IMG/VR virus record: IMGVR_UViG_3300045789_000328
Span: 1 to 27,630 of that record
DNA length: 27,630 nt
DNA from: a virus
Reading direction: 5' to 3' (one strand)
Shown here: piece after piece, positions 1 to 7,619 of the stretch
How the letters are laid out: each line of letters opens with the position of its first letter
How positions within the stretch are numbered: position 1 is the first letter of the stretch
Translations under genes and position numbers: made by a program
Notes under the pieces: model-generated
The model's input: only the letters and a program-made list of their open reading frames with translations
Told to the model about the DNA's origin: nothing
Database searches by the model: none

Positions 1-2291
1 CTCTTAAATCCAGCCTGTGCCTTTGGCAGGTCTGTCACTGCTATATTAGCTAGGCTATTTCCAACTGCTTCTATACTCTTAGCGAATGCAGTTCCCTCCA
101 TGGTGCCCACAAGGAATCCTGAGAATGGAGACTCCTGAACCTTACCGATGTCTGATATAAGCTGCTTGGCATCGTAAAGCCCGGTGATAAATCTTTCAAG
201 AGGCATCAAGGCATCTCTACTGGCTTCTGCAAGACTTCCACCGCCAGTGGCCAGTGATTCTGTAATTTTAGTGACAGCTTTGTCCATGTTGGCCGCGTTG
301 ACAGCGTTCATTGCAACAGCTAGAGCAAGAATAGCAGCAGCTATTGCAACAACTATACCTATCGGACTTGTCACAAAGGCTGCAGTATTAGCCTTTAAGG
401 CTCCAGTCGCGCCATTAGTTGCAATAGTTGCTACGGTTTGAGCTTTTGTAATCCCAGCTAAGGCGCCTATAAATTTAGCGCCCACGGCAGTGAAGGAGCC
501 CAGGATTAAGATAATATTAGTCAACCCAACAGTCAGTAGGGCAAGTGCACTTATGACTCCAAATAGCGGGCCAAGGAAGACAATTAAGGGCTCTAGGCTC
601 TCAAGAAGGGACGCAACGCCGTCCAGTGCCCCGGCTATAGTGTTCATAAACGCATTAACGGGGCCAGCGTCAGAGAGCACAGCTAGAACTTCAGTTATTG
701 CTCGCAGTACATTGCCAAAGCCCTCGCCCGACTCGACAAAGTTTTGAACCAGCTTGTCAAAGGCAAAACTTCCTCTGTCAAGAGTTAAGAAGAATGCCCT
801 CACTGATGGGTTAGAGCCAGCCCTAACAATCGTTTCTACTGCCCCGCCCAACGTCTGAGCCATAGCGATGAAGTTATCTACAGCTCCATCAAAGTATGTG
901 TCTAGACCTATTAGATCTTTGTTTGCAAAACCCTCACCAGCTTGCCTGAGCCATTGAAGTAGCGTGTCTCCGGGAGATCCTTCTCCAAAGTTGACCTGAA
1001 TTATCTTACCTAGGCCCGAGAATATGCCACTAAAGAATGCTCCAAAGTCAGCGGCAATGTCGCCTGATCTATTAAAAAAGTCAGTCAGGTCGCCAGTAGC
1101 ATTTTTTACGTCCAAGAAAGCTGCAAGAGAGCCAGTCTTTCTCTCTAAGAAGTCAACAAATCTGGTTGTAAGAGGGTAGGTTGCAGTCAATACAGACAGC
1201 AAGGAATCAAATATGTTACCTATGATCGTACCAAACTTAGGCAAGAGTACTGCCATTTGACCAAGTACTAAGTTAAAGTTGGCCATATTGTTGTTTGCCA
1301 TTGCTACGTCAACAAATCTAGCCACAGCAAGCCCAGCACCTTGTCCAAGCAGGAAGAATTGAGTCTCTAAACTCTTTAACACTCCAGAATCTAGGATTCT
1401 CTGGATCTGGCTCTGCAAGATAGGCAGGAATCCATTGGCCGCGGATTCTCTTAGCTCTTTAAAACTGTCGTTTATAGAGACAAGGTATTTAGCAAAAACT
1501 TTTTGAGAAGGCGTAAGTCCAGCAAAAGGGTCTGCACCACCCGCCTGTCTCTCTTCTGGTAGTCCATCTTCCAGGTCTGCTTGGCGGTCTTTAGCCCTTC
1601 TGAACGCCAGGTCAGCTTCTCTATACGCAAGTTCGGCATCCCGACGCAGTATACTGTTCGGCGCTAAGTCGGCCGTCCTGAGCATAGTGTTGTAGGCTTT
1701 TTCAAGGTTTAAGGCAGCCCTGTCTGTAGACTGCCCTGCTTCTTCTTGATCGAAGGCTAGCTGCTGCAGCTGCTCTCGGAGCTCAGCGATGCTCATCCCG
1801 TAACCAGAAGTGGTCTCGGTTGCTTTCTTTACCGCAGCGCCAATGCCACCCAGGGCAAACTTAGCTATAGAAATTCCAACTTTTGCAGTAATTGCAGCGC
1901 TACCCACCGCTACAAGCGAGGACGCTAGCCCGGCTAGAGGGCCAAGTACGGCTCCCGCGGCACCGGCTATAGCTCCAATGGTGCCAACAAGTGCACCAAT
2001 ACCGCTCTGAAGCGCCATTCCAACTCGGTTTAGTCGAACAAAAGCGTGTCTTAGGCCATCAGCTTCGGGGTATAAGTCGTTGAACTGCTTAGAGAGTCTG
2101 CTAAAGGCATTGTTATTGTTATCCTTGCCCATTCCGCCGGTAATTCCACGCATGATGGAGTTACCGAGATCTTGTCCAGACCTCTCTGCACGGCGGTGGA
2201 CGGTGCTGTCAGAGAAAGCTTTAACAATCTCTCTAGGAACGGAATCAGTTATGGCATGTACGACGACATACGCGTGGCCAACTACTGCCAT
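1..2291 (-). CDS. Tape measure protein, N-terminal part (cut by window edge)
   Basis: An uninterrupted minus-strand frame runs from an ATG at 2291 to the left edge: 763 complete codons and no stop. The product sets tail length and is threaded inside the tail tube. I see an N-terminal segment beginning MAVVGHAYVVVHAITDSV, then a Gly/Ala-rich hydrophobic stretch (about residues 90-150, IGALVGTIGAIAGAAGAVLG), a charged helical segment with heptad-like character (about 165-250), repeated amphipathic helices, and a second hydrophobic cluster near 570-680 containing IGIVVAIAAAILALAVAMNA. This composition and the position directly after the frameshifted chaperone pair are the family hallmarks. AGGA lies just upstream of the ATG. 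The C-terminal part lies outside the window, so total length is unknown. Confidence is high for the call. Confidence 0.93.
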   Translation of the reverse strand, partial: MAVVGHAYVVVHAITDSVPREIVKAFSDSTVHRRAERSGQDLGNSIMRGITGGMGKDNNNNAFSRLSKQFNDLYPEADGLRHAFVRLNRVGMALQSGIGALVGTIGAIAGAAGAVLGPLAGLASSLVAVGSAAITAKVGISIAKFALGGIGAAVKKATETTSGYGMSIAELREQLQQLAFDQEEAGQSTDRAALNLEKAYNTMLRTADLAPNSILRRDAELAYREADLAFRRAKDRQADLEDGLPEERQAGGADPFAGLTPSQKVFAKYLVSINDSFKELRESAANGFLPILQSQIQRILDSGVLKSLETQFFLLGQGAGLAVARFVDVAMANNNMANFNLVLGQMAVLLPKFGTIIGNIFDSLLSVLTATYPLTTRFVDFLERKTGSLAAFLDVKNATGDLTDFFNRSGDIAADFGAFFSGIFSGLGKIIQVNFGEGSPGDTLLQWLRQAGEGFANKDLIGLDTYFDGAVDNFIAMAQTLGGAVETIVRAGSNPSVRAFFLTLDRGSFAFDKLVQNFVESGEGFGNVLRAITEVLAVLSDAGPVNAFMNTIAGALDGVASLLESLEPLIVFLGPLFGVISALALLTVGLTNIILILGSFTAVGAKFIGALAGITKAQTVATIATNGATGALKANTAAFVTSPIGIVVAIAAAILALAVAMNAVNAANMDKAVTKITESLATGGGSLAEASRDALMPLERFITGLYDAKQLISDIGKVQESPFSGFLVGTMEGTAFAKSIEAVGNSLANIAVTDLPKAQAGFK

Positions 2292-2308
2292 AACTAATTC
2301 CTATCTTT

Positions 2309-2674
2309 TTAACTGAATGGGACGTCTAAGACGCCACCAAATGGGTCGTGCGAGTCTGCATTGAACTCAGTTGCTGGAACGTAGGGCTTAACAGAAGGAG
2401 ACTCGACTCCATCTTTATCTACGGACCTATTTCTTCCAACACCATATTTGTAGTCATACCCATACATAGTGCCGTATATCTGTTCTCTTACGCTAGTGTG
2501 GAGCTGGGCTCCTTCTAGTGATCCATACCGCATGTCTTCTTCAAAGAAATAGTGGATTACATCAAGCATCTGAGATGCCTCCATTTCTGGGAGATTTAAT
2601 CCGCTTACTATTGCTTTTCCGTTAACATATGGCCAGAGGTCAACTGCCCAGACTAGGAGGCCTCTGGCTGCGAA
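2309..2674 (-). CDS. Tail assembly chaperone, downstream (-1 frameshift) part
   Basis: This frame is read as the C-terminal extension of the preceding chaperone after a -1 slip at CCCAAAT. It adds 121 residues (beginning FAARGLLVWAVDLWPYVNGK), giving a 228-residue fusion with the first 107 residues of the upstream ORF. An internal ATG at 2584 exists but has no Shine-Dalgarno sequence, and the frame stays open upstream of it back to the slip site, so independent initiation is unlikely. It is the equivalent of the T part of lambda gpG/gpGT, which keeps the tape measure protein soluble and recruits tail tube subunits. The short, acidic C-terminal part shows no recognisable catalytic motif. It ends 17 bases before the tape measure start. 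Confidence 0.85.
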   Translation of the reverse strand, partial: FAARGLLVWAVDLWPYVNGKAIVSGLNLPEMEASQMLDVIHYFFEEDMRYGSLEGAQLHTSVREQIYGTMYGYDYKYGVGRNRSVDKDGVESPSVKPYVPATEFNADSHDPFGGVLDVPFS

Positions 2675-2680
2675 TTTGGG
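2632..2680 (-). promoter_or_regulatory. Programmed -1 ribosomal frameshift signal (tail chaperone)
   Basis: The heptamer CCCAAAT at 2680-2674 is in the correct X XXY YYZ register of the upstream ORF (CGC CCA AAT). Five bases later GCCAGAGG (2668-2661) can pair perfectly with CCTCTGGC (2639-2632) around a 21-base loop. In the -1 frame the nearest upstream stop is the TGA overlapping codons AGT-GAC, so the shift window is narrow and contains the heptamer. The zero-frame stop TAG (2655-2653) lies in the loop. Slippery site, spacer and stem are all seen directly; that it works in vivo is inferred from tail chaperones generally. Confidence 0.88.
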
Positions 2681-2994
2681 CGGTCACTGTATTCTCCAAT
2701 GAGCCACGACACAATTTCGCTAAGGGTCTCTACCTGAACAATTTTGTCCTTGCTTTGTAGCAAAGAATCAAATCTTACAAAACTCTCGTCTGTCAGTGCG
2801 TGCTCAAAGAACTCGCTCATAATAGAAGCAGAGGCGGCGGCATCTCCAGAATTAGCTTTAGAGACGAGGTCTAGTAGAACCTTGCCTTGTAGCGCGGGGA
2901 GACAGTTGAATTCTTCTTCATGTAGCTTGAAGGATAGTGGTGGTTTCTCGCCTGAGGAGTTGCCTCCAAAGTCCTTAAATCTGGTTGTAGTCAT
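2653..2994 (-). CDS. Tail assembly chaperone, upstream part
   Basis: A 113-residue protein, equivalent to lambda gpG, made in excess over the frameshifted fusion. The central segment PLSFKLHEEEFNCLPALQG followed by a helical region (about residues 19-75) is typical of actinophage tail chaperones, and a helical second half follows. AAGGA stands about 9 bases before the ATG at 2994. The ORF ends at TAG 2655-2653, just past the slippery heptamer CCCAAAT, so a minority of ribosomes continue in the -1 frame to position 2309. Position between the neck proteins and the tape measure gene is where this pair always sits. No catalytic motif is expected or seen. Confidence 0.88.
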   Translation of the reverse strand: MTTTRFKDFGGNSSGEKPPLSFKLHEEEFNCLPALQGKVLLDLVSKANSGDAAASASIMSEFFEHALTDESFVRFDSLLQSKDKIVQVETLSEIVSWLIGEYSDRPNSQPEAS

Positions 2995-3018
2995 TTGTAT
3001 TTGTCCTTAAACATGTCA

Positions 3019-3040
3019 ATATGTTGCGGTTGCAACATAT
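3019..3040 (-). repeat. Perfect inverted repeat upstream of tail chaperones
   Basis: The arms ATATGTTGC and GCAACATAT are perfectly complementary over 9 bp around a 4-base loop. The repeat sits in the 92-base gap between the gp10-like gene and the chaperone start, ending about 25 bases before the ATG. No clean U-run follows on the minus strand, so it is not a convincing terminator. It could be an operator, a transcript-stabilising hairpin or a processing site. A TAAAAT box lies just upstream on the minus strand without a good -35 partner. Confidence 0.5.
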
Positions 3041-3086
3041 CTATTTTACTACGTAATAGACTCGCTAAGTTGGTTCAATAATTCTA

Positions 3087-3620
3087 TTAGCCCTCGCGTT
3101 TAGATGGCCTAATAAACTTTCTAAGTTGATCTGATAAGTACCTGTTTGGTCTGGTACCAGGGTGCATAACTGCAGTGGCAAATACAAGGCCACCTTTTTT
3201 ACTGGTAAACCTTAAGTGGGTTCTAGGAGGATGAGGCGTTATCAAGTGAGGTGCAGTTCCCTCGTGGTGCATTAGCGCATATTTGACGCTAGAGCCGACT
3301 CTAATGTACTGCTTTGTACCACTCGAATAGTGGGCCATGTGGATAGACGCGCTTAGTTTCCCGGTACTAACCCCAACTTGTTTCCTAGCACCTACAATAA
3401 TTTTATTGCCCAGTACCTTCATATGGCGACCAGTCATACCAGTTTTAGCATTCAGCTCGTAATTTAACACGGGCTTGTAGAGTACTATTTTCTTAAAATC
3501 AAGCTGAATGTATGTATCTTTAAACCTACTGCCACCACGACCACGAGGTCCTCTGGTGGCGCCCCTGTAGCTTTTAAGTGCAGCTGTAGCTATAAAGCTG
3601 TCCGGCAACCCTCTTGGCAT
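3087..3620 (-). CDS. HK97 gp10-like neck/tail-completion protein
   Basis: A 177-residue basic protein. The signature segments of the HK97 gp10 family are visible: a VSTGKLSASI segment (about residues 84-93), YALMHHEGTAPHLITPHP (114-131), and HPGTRPNRYL followed by a C-terminal helix (153-170). Family members act at the head-tail joint or tail terminus. The N-terminal 30 residues are Arg/Gly-rich and probably disordered. The ATG at 3620 follows the preceding gene's TAA by one base, so the two are probably translationally coupled. In actinophage annotation this slot is variously called neck protein, tail-component protein or minor capsid; I am sure of the family resemblance and less of the exact role. 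Confidence 0.75.
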   Translation of the reverse strand: MPRGLPDSFIATAALKSYRGATRGPRGRGGSRFKDTYIQLDFKKIVLYKPVLNYELNAKTGMTGRHMKVLGNKIIVGARKQVGVSTGKLSASIHMAHYSSGTKQYIRVGSSVKYALMHHEGTAPHLITPHPPRTHLRFTSKKGGLVFATAVMHPGTRPNRYLSDQLRKFIRPSKREG

Positions 3621-3621
3621 T

Positions 3622-4125
3622 TTATGGTACCGCCATTGTTATCACCATAGAGGTGTTCTGAAATCCGCCCTCAGGTGATGCCACTTCGAGTGTCGCAACA
3701 ACTCCAACGCCGTACCCGGTCTCGTCCCATTGATCTAGCTGATTAATAGACTCCATGAGCACCCAAGCGTCCATAGCCAGGACTTCCGCGGCACCTTGAA
3801 TCTTATCTGGAGATGGTGGTCGACCGTTCTGGTTTACAATGGGAGTGGCTCTAGCTATAGATATAGTTATAGTGGCGCTCCTTGGGACGTTGCAGCGTTG
3901 GGGTTCTCCGACCTCTGCTCCTGGTGCGCCTAGATACATCTGCTGGAAATAAACAACTAGTTGCTCACAGTCAATAGCAGGCAGACCCATTGTCCAGTAC
4001 CTACGCTGAGGAAGCTCAACGTTGTAGGACTGGAATACAGACTCTACTCGCTCCAAGACACCATACATCATGTCGCGAAGGTTTGTTGCACCCTCTACAA
4101 CACCAGAACCATCGATTTCTACCAT
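3622..4125 (-). CDS. Tail terminator-like protein
   Basis: A 167-residue protein with the pattern seen in actinophage tail terminators: an N-terminal helix (LRDMMYGVLERVESVFQSY), then YWTMGLPAIDCEQLVVYFQQMYLGAPG around residues 43-70, a beta-strand block (SATITISIARATPIV), a central helix (DAWVLMESINQ) and a C-terminal strand pair ending in TSMVITMAVP. Such proteins form the hexameric ring that caps the tail tube and meets the head connector. GGAG lies about 9 bases ahead of the ATG at 4125. The neighbours (adaptor and gp10-like protein) fit a connector block. The assignment rests on remembered family patterns, not a search. Confidence 0.7.
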   Translation of the reverse strand: MVEIDGSGVVEGATNLRDMMYGVLERVESVFQSYNVELPQRRYWTMGLPAIDCEQLVVYFQQMYLGAPGAEVGEPQRCNVPRSATITISIARATPIVNQNGRPPSPDKIQGAAEVLAMDAWVLMESINQLDQWDETGYGVGVVATLEVASPEGGFQNTSMVITMAVP

Positions 4126-4129
4126 ATTA

Positions 4130-4342
4130 TTACTCCGTTACAGGAGATTCCTCTTCTACAGGTGCGTCTTCTACTGGAACAGACTCCTCAACAGGAGTTT
4201 CTTCCTCTACTACAACTACAGGAGCTTCTTTAACAGGTGCGGACACCTTAACGGGCTTTGAAGCTTTAGCCTTTACAGCAGGCACTACTTTTTTAACACC
4301 TAGCATGTCTGCGGCGGTGAAGTTGGTCATTATTTCTGTCAT
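4130..4342 (-). CDS. Small low-complexity acidic protein, unknown function
   Basis: A 70-residue ORF with AAGGAT ahead of the ATG at 4342; a second ATG four codons on is an alternative start. The first 15 residues (MTEIMTNFTAADMLGVKK) could fold. The rest changes from a Lys/Val/Ala stretch (about 17-38) to a Glu/Val/Pro stretch (about 39-70) with recurring PVE units. It is probably disordered, charged oppositely at its two halves. It sits between adaptor and tail terminator with 4-base spacing to the next gene. It might be a small chaperone or a minor connector component. I recognise no family. Confidence 0.65.
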   Translation of the reverse strand: MTEIMTNFTAADMLGVKKVVPAVKAKASKPVKVSAPVKEAPVVVVEEETPVEESVPVEDAPVEEESPVTE

Positions 4343-4356
4343 GTTATTATCCTTCT

Positions 4357-5466
4357 TTAGCTATACATCTTGATCTGGAGATTTCCAGAGGCAAGTTCTA
4401 CTATGTTTGGGACGCCATCTACTGTTTTTGTTGCGTAGAGTGCCCATGAGCCAGGATCTACCATATCGAGAGCCTGGAGTGCTTTGTCATACAAGACAGT
4501 GAAGCCTAACGTTGAGGCATCGTTGTCAAGCACGATAGAACTAGAGTCTAGATCAACCGTACGACTACCAGAGTAGCTCCTTAGCGTCACAACCGGGGTC
4601 CAACCACTGTCAGGAAAGAAGTTAGTTAGATTTACCGAGGTACCAACAGAACTCCAGCTAGCAGGGGCACCTTTAACTAGAGTTAAGTCGTATGCAGCAT
4701 CCGGAGTCATTACAACTGTTTTTGGAGTGTAGCGGCGAGCTCTAGGAGCGTCTACGGAGAAAACTTTTGCTTTGCGTCGTGCATTGTCGGGGTTGGCTAC
4801 CTTTAGAAATAAGTCAATCTCATAGAGGCCAGTGCGAAGCTCGGCAATAAACTCTTGGTTGTCAAGAATTGTGTAAGAAACGCCCTGACGTGATACAGAA
4901 GTCACGCGCTGAGGTAGCTCACACGCATCGTCACCTGACCATAGACGGGCAAACTCAATGGCTAGCTTACGAGCTGCCATCTTTCCCGCAACCGGAACTG
5001 GTGTTCCGTAGGAGTACGTTACTTCTGTGTTACACGGAGTCCACGGTGTTCCAGCCTTAATGTGGATTGTAGAGTGGTCCACAAGATAGTAATTAGAAGG
5101 GTCAATGATAAGACCATTTTTATTTCTTATGGCGTGAATTTTAGTTACTGGTCGACCGCGAAGCTTTATGCGAGATTCTGGCGACATGCCGTCAGAAGTT
5201 AGCTCGGAGTACTCGTCATAGTCACCACTGGGGATGTTAAAGACATCTCCTCCAAAAAGTACAGGACTGTTAGTCCTAGAAGAGGGGCCCATCCTATTAT
5301 TGCGAAGGGTGCAGGTGTATCTCTCAGTTACAGTAGTCTCACCCGTGTACTTACGGCCAGACATAGACCAGAGTAAGTACGTCGCAGTCTGAGCAGCCTC
5401 TAGGGTATACTCAGTGTAAGCGTAGTCGCCCATCTCTTCGGGCTGAATCCATAAGTTATTAGACAT
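4357..5466 (-). CDS. Head-to-tail adaptor with C-terminal beta-domain extension
   Basis: A 369-residue protein. Residues 1-250 follow the actinophage adaptor pattern: an N-terminal helix with AAQTATYLLWSMSGRKYTGE (about 24-43), a beta-rich middle with GRPVTKIHAI and DPSNYYLVD, then AARKLAIEFARLWSGDD, CELPQRVTSVSRQGVSYTI and YEIDLFLKVANPDNARRKAK. Such proteins dock under the portal as a dodecamer and bridge it to the stopper. Residues about 255-369 are an extra, strand-rich domain (KTVVMTPDAAYDLTLVKGAP onward) resembling the accessory beta-sandwich domains added to phage structural proteins; it may decorate the neck. GAGGT precedes the ATG at 5466. It lies downstream of the major tail protein, which is unusual order. 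Confidence 0.78.
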   Translation of the reverse strand: MSNNLWIQPEEMGDYAYTEYTLEAAQTATYLLWSMSGRKYTGETTVTERYTCTLRNNRMGPSSRTNSPVLFGGDVFNIPSGDYDEYSELTSDGMSPESRIKLRGRPVTKIHAIRNKNGLIIDPSNYYLVDHSTIHIKAGTPWTPCNTEVTYSYGTPVPVAGKMAARKLAIEFARLWSGDDACELPQRVTSVSRQGVSYTILDNQEFIAELRTGLYEIDLFLKVANPDNARRKAKVFSVDAPRARRYTPKTVVMTPDAAYDLTLVKGAPASWSSVGTSVNLTNFFPDSGWTPVVTLRSYSGSRTVDLDSSSIVLDNDASTLGFTVLYDKALQALDMVDPGSWALYATKTVDGVPNIVELASGNLQIKMYS

Positions 5467-5483
5467 CTTTACCTCTTAGATAA

Positions 5484-5538
5484 GTTTAACGGGTGACGAC
5501 CTAAGCTAGTTTGCTCAAGCCGCCACCCGTCTTTAAAC
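5484..5538 (-). terminator. Strong hairpin after major tail gene, possible attenuator
   Basis: The 75-base gap between the major tail protein and the adaptor holds a long hairpin: ACGGGTG (5489-5495) pairs with CACCCGT (5524-5530), extended inward past one mismatch by CG/CG and outward past a 3-base bulge by GTTTA/TAAAC. Read on the minus strand it is followed by TTATCT, so the U-tract is weak. It could reduce transcription into the low-copy adaptor gene or protect the 3' end of the tail mRNA. The structure is seen; the role is inferred. Confidence 0.45.
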
Positions 5539-5541
5539 TAT

Positions 5542-6651
5542 TTAGTTCTCGTTAGAAGCGATGATGTTATCAATCGCTACATATTCGTTGTAGCTAGTGC
5601 TTCCAGGAACGTTGTAGGTATCTCCACCTGAACCAATTTGAAGAGTGGTGGTAGGTACTGGTGCTGGGAATCCTTCGGTAACGCTGTTCGCGACCGTGAT
5701 TCGTGCGCCAGCTCCAACAGGACCAGTGTAGTCAGCAGTGATAGCCGAGTTGACGTAGCTGACCGTTAGGCCAGAAATGCTTGCAACTGTGTGGGTACCG
5801 TTGAATAGAGTTCCTAGGTTCTGAACGTAAATCTCGTCTCCGACTTCGATGCCAGGATCAGCACTGAAGGTGATAGTTGACTTGGTGTCAGTAACCGTTG
5901 TGGCTGCGCCATCAATGGTGATGGTCGTAGGCTGCTTGTTAGTAGCAGAAGTAAACACTACCTGCTCGCCTGCGTTGTCGGTCCAACTGTAGAAGCCAGA
6001 CAAGCCGGTTGGAGCGTAGTCGGTACGTGCGTAAGCGTATGGACGCTCTGCAGCAACTGGGAACTCCCAGCGGCCATCGATACCTGACTGGAAGTTAGCG
6101 TTTCCTAGGCCATAGCCCTCGAAGGTGTTAGACATTACGCCATTTTCGAGCACGCGGTCACCAGACTGACGGAACTTAGCGTATGGGAAGATCCAGTGGA
6201 AGTATGGAAGAACTCCAGCCTTCTTGCCGTCCTTAATTGCGTGAGACCAGGCCTCGACAGCAACACCGTTGCCAGCAGGGTCATCGCCTACACCAGGAGC
6301 TGCCCAACCAATTGACTTGGTGTTTGGGTCTCCAGCAGTTCCAAGGTTCTTGCGAAGCAATAGTCCACCGGACATTAGAGCTGAAAGCTCTGGGTCTGGC
6401 TCGCAAATAGCAAGTTCCATGGTGATACGCTTTAGAGTGTCAGGAGACTTGTAGGTCACGCAAACAACGCCATTAGCGCCTTTTTCTGTGATCTCATCGC
6501 CCTCTTCGTACTCTGGGGTGAATGATATTCTCATGAACGCGGACGTGGTATATGAATCCATTGGTCCAGTCATGAGGTTGCCAACGGCATCTAGGCGAGT
6601 GACACGTATAGACACACCCTGGATGCTAGCTGCATATTCTTGAGTAGCCAT
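5542..6651 (-). CDS. Major tail protein (tail tube)
   Basis: A 369-residue protein with the actinophage tail tube pattern: IQGVSIRVTRLDAVGN (about residues 10-25), SFTPEYEEGDEITEKGANG (about 44-62), VCVTYKSPDTLKRITMEL, then ELSALMSGGLLL, AVEAWSHAIKDGKK and PYFHWIFPYAKF. It polymerises around the tape measure protein to form the tail tube. Residues about 230-330 (TTITIDGAATTVTDTKSTIT and following strands) look like an added beta-sandwich domain exposed on the tail surface. AAGGAGA precedes the ATG at 6651. A strong hairpin follows the stop. Its place between the capsid genes and the head-to-tail adaptor is atypical, since connector genes normally come first. Confidence 0.87.
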   Translation of the reverse strand: MATQEYAASIQGVSIRVTRLDAVGNLMTGPMDSYTTSAFMRISFTPEYEEGDEITEKGANGVVCVTYKSPDTLKRITMELAICEPDPELSALMSGGLLLRKNLGTAGDPNTKSIGWAAPGVGDDPAGNGVAVEAWSHAIKDGKKAGVLPYFHWIFPYAKFRQSGDRVLENGVMSNTFEGYGLGNANFQSGIDGRWEFPVAAERPYAYARTDYAPTGLSGFYSWTDNAGEQVVFTSATNKQPTTITIDGAATTVTDTKSTITFSADPGIEVGDEIYVQNLGTLFNGTHTVASISGLTVSYVNSAITADYTGPVGAGARITVANSVTEGFPAPVPTTTLQIGSGGDTYNVPGSTSYNEYVAIDNIIASNEN

Positions 6652-6678
6652 TTAGCTATTCTCCTTATTATTTCTTAG

Positions 6679-7539
6679 TTAAACTGACAGATCAACTCTG
6701 GCAGCTAGGTGGATGGATGTGTCAAAGTAGACCGCCGCTGGGCGAATTGCTTTGATACGCATGTCATTTGCATTACCCGACACGTCATAAGCTTGCGCTA
6801 GATTGTCGTTCACGACGTCGACGTCCCCAAGGTAGACCTTGAGAGCACCTGTGCCGTAAATCCATTTGTTGGTAGCTGATGCAGTTGCACCAGTAGCGCC
6901 TGTTGGGCCGTTGCCTGAGTACCCAGAACCTACGATAACTGGTGTACCTATACGGGTCACCATAATTCCGTCTCTCATCTCCAGCCTTGTGTTCAAGACG
7001 GCAGCAACGTCGCGAGTCATGTGTATGACTCCCTGCTCTCCAGCGTTAGACATAAAAGCCATAGCATTCTCTAGCTGCATTAGAGCCAACGATGCATTAA
7101 GAGCAGTTCCGCTGTTTACAAGTGCAGTGCCAGCATCAGATAGAGCCTTGTTGTCGTGGCTTTCACCCTTGCGGACTGCGCCGTCCCAGAGTTCAGCTTC
7201 GATAGCTTTCTGTGTTACGCCCTCAAGCTGACGGCTTAGACGAGCAATACGATCGATTGCGTTAAAACTTAGTCCCGAGCGAATTTCTTCTAGCTCGATA
7301 AAGAATGGCTTGATGTCATCAGAGTAGTTAATAACACCAGCAGAGACAACCGAACCAAATGTGGTGTCGGTAGTGTCCCAGTTCTTCAGGTTTTGTACAG
7401 TGGTCTCATACTCTTGAGCAAATCCACGAATCCACTGGTCTTCACCAGGTGCATTCTCAGGCTTAACTACTGCGAGTAGACCAAAAGCGGACGGCACAAT
7501 TGTGGAGGCCGATACTACGCCAGTCTTCGAGAAAGCCAT
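6679..7539 (-). CDS. Second capsid-like structural protein (HK97-fold candidate)
   Basis: A 286-residue protein. Features seen: a Gly/Ser/Ala N-terminus without a scaffold, the segment EEIRSGLSFNAIDRIARLSR (about 84-103) followed by a long helix ending AELWDG (115-120), a helix-rich middle (NASLALMQLENAMAFMSNAG), the segment GVIHMTRDVAAVL (170-182), GTPVIVGSGYSGNGPTG (198-214), and WIYGTGALKVYLGDVDV (226-242). This order resembles HK97-fold capsid subunits of actinophages, where some phages use separate hexamer and pentamer proteins. It may therefore be the pentamer or vertex protein, or a minor capsid protein. AAGGAT precedes the ATG at 7539. A terminator-like hairpin separates it from the major capsid gene, which would lower its expression. 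Confidence 0.62.
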   Translation of the reverse strand: MAFSKTGVVSASTIVPSAFGLLAVVKPENAPGEDQWIRGFAQEYETTVQNLKNWDTTDTTFGSVVSAGVINYSDDIKPFFIELEEIRSGLSFNAIDRIARLSRQLEGVTQKAIEAELWDGAVRKGESHDNKALSDAGTALVNSGTALNASLALMQLENAMAFMSNAGEQGVIHMTRDVAAVLNTRLEMRDGIMVTRIGTPVIVGSGYSGNGPTGATGATASATNKWIYGTGALKVYLGDVDVVNDNLAQAYDVSGNANDMRIKAIRPAAVYFDTSIHLAARVDLSV

Positions 7540-7555
7540 TTAAAATCCTTAAGTT

Positions 7556-7608
7556 AAAAATTTAGGGGGTGGGAGCCCCCTGATCCGAAGACCAGGGAGC
7601 CACCCTAT
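7556..7608 (-). terminator. Terminator or attenuator with UUCG tetraloop after the major capsid gene
   Basis: On the minus strand, immediately after the capsid stop, a hairpin with a TTCG tetraloop (7589-7586) is closed by 12 consecutive pairs (including G:U), from CUCCCUGGUC on the 5' side against GAUCAGGGGG on the 3' side, then further pairs through an internal loop. It is followed by AAATTTTTAAC, giving a five-U tract. This is a good intrinsic terminator. Since the operon continues, partial read-through is likely, making it an attenuator that sets capsid-protein ratios. Confidence 0.72.
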
Positions 7609-7619
7609 TTAGTTATTTT

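Noticed and set aside
184-2316. Plus-strand ORFs across the tape measure region
   Set aside because: They are antisense to a continuous 763-codon minus-strand frame with clear tape measure character; all other supported genes are on the minus strand.
2309-2584. Independent 91-residue gene starting at ATG 2584
   Set aside because: There is no ribosome site and the frame stays open upstream to the frameshift heptamer, so it is treated as the C-terminal part of the chaperone fusion.
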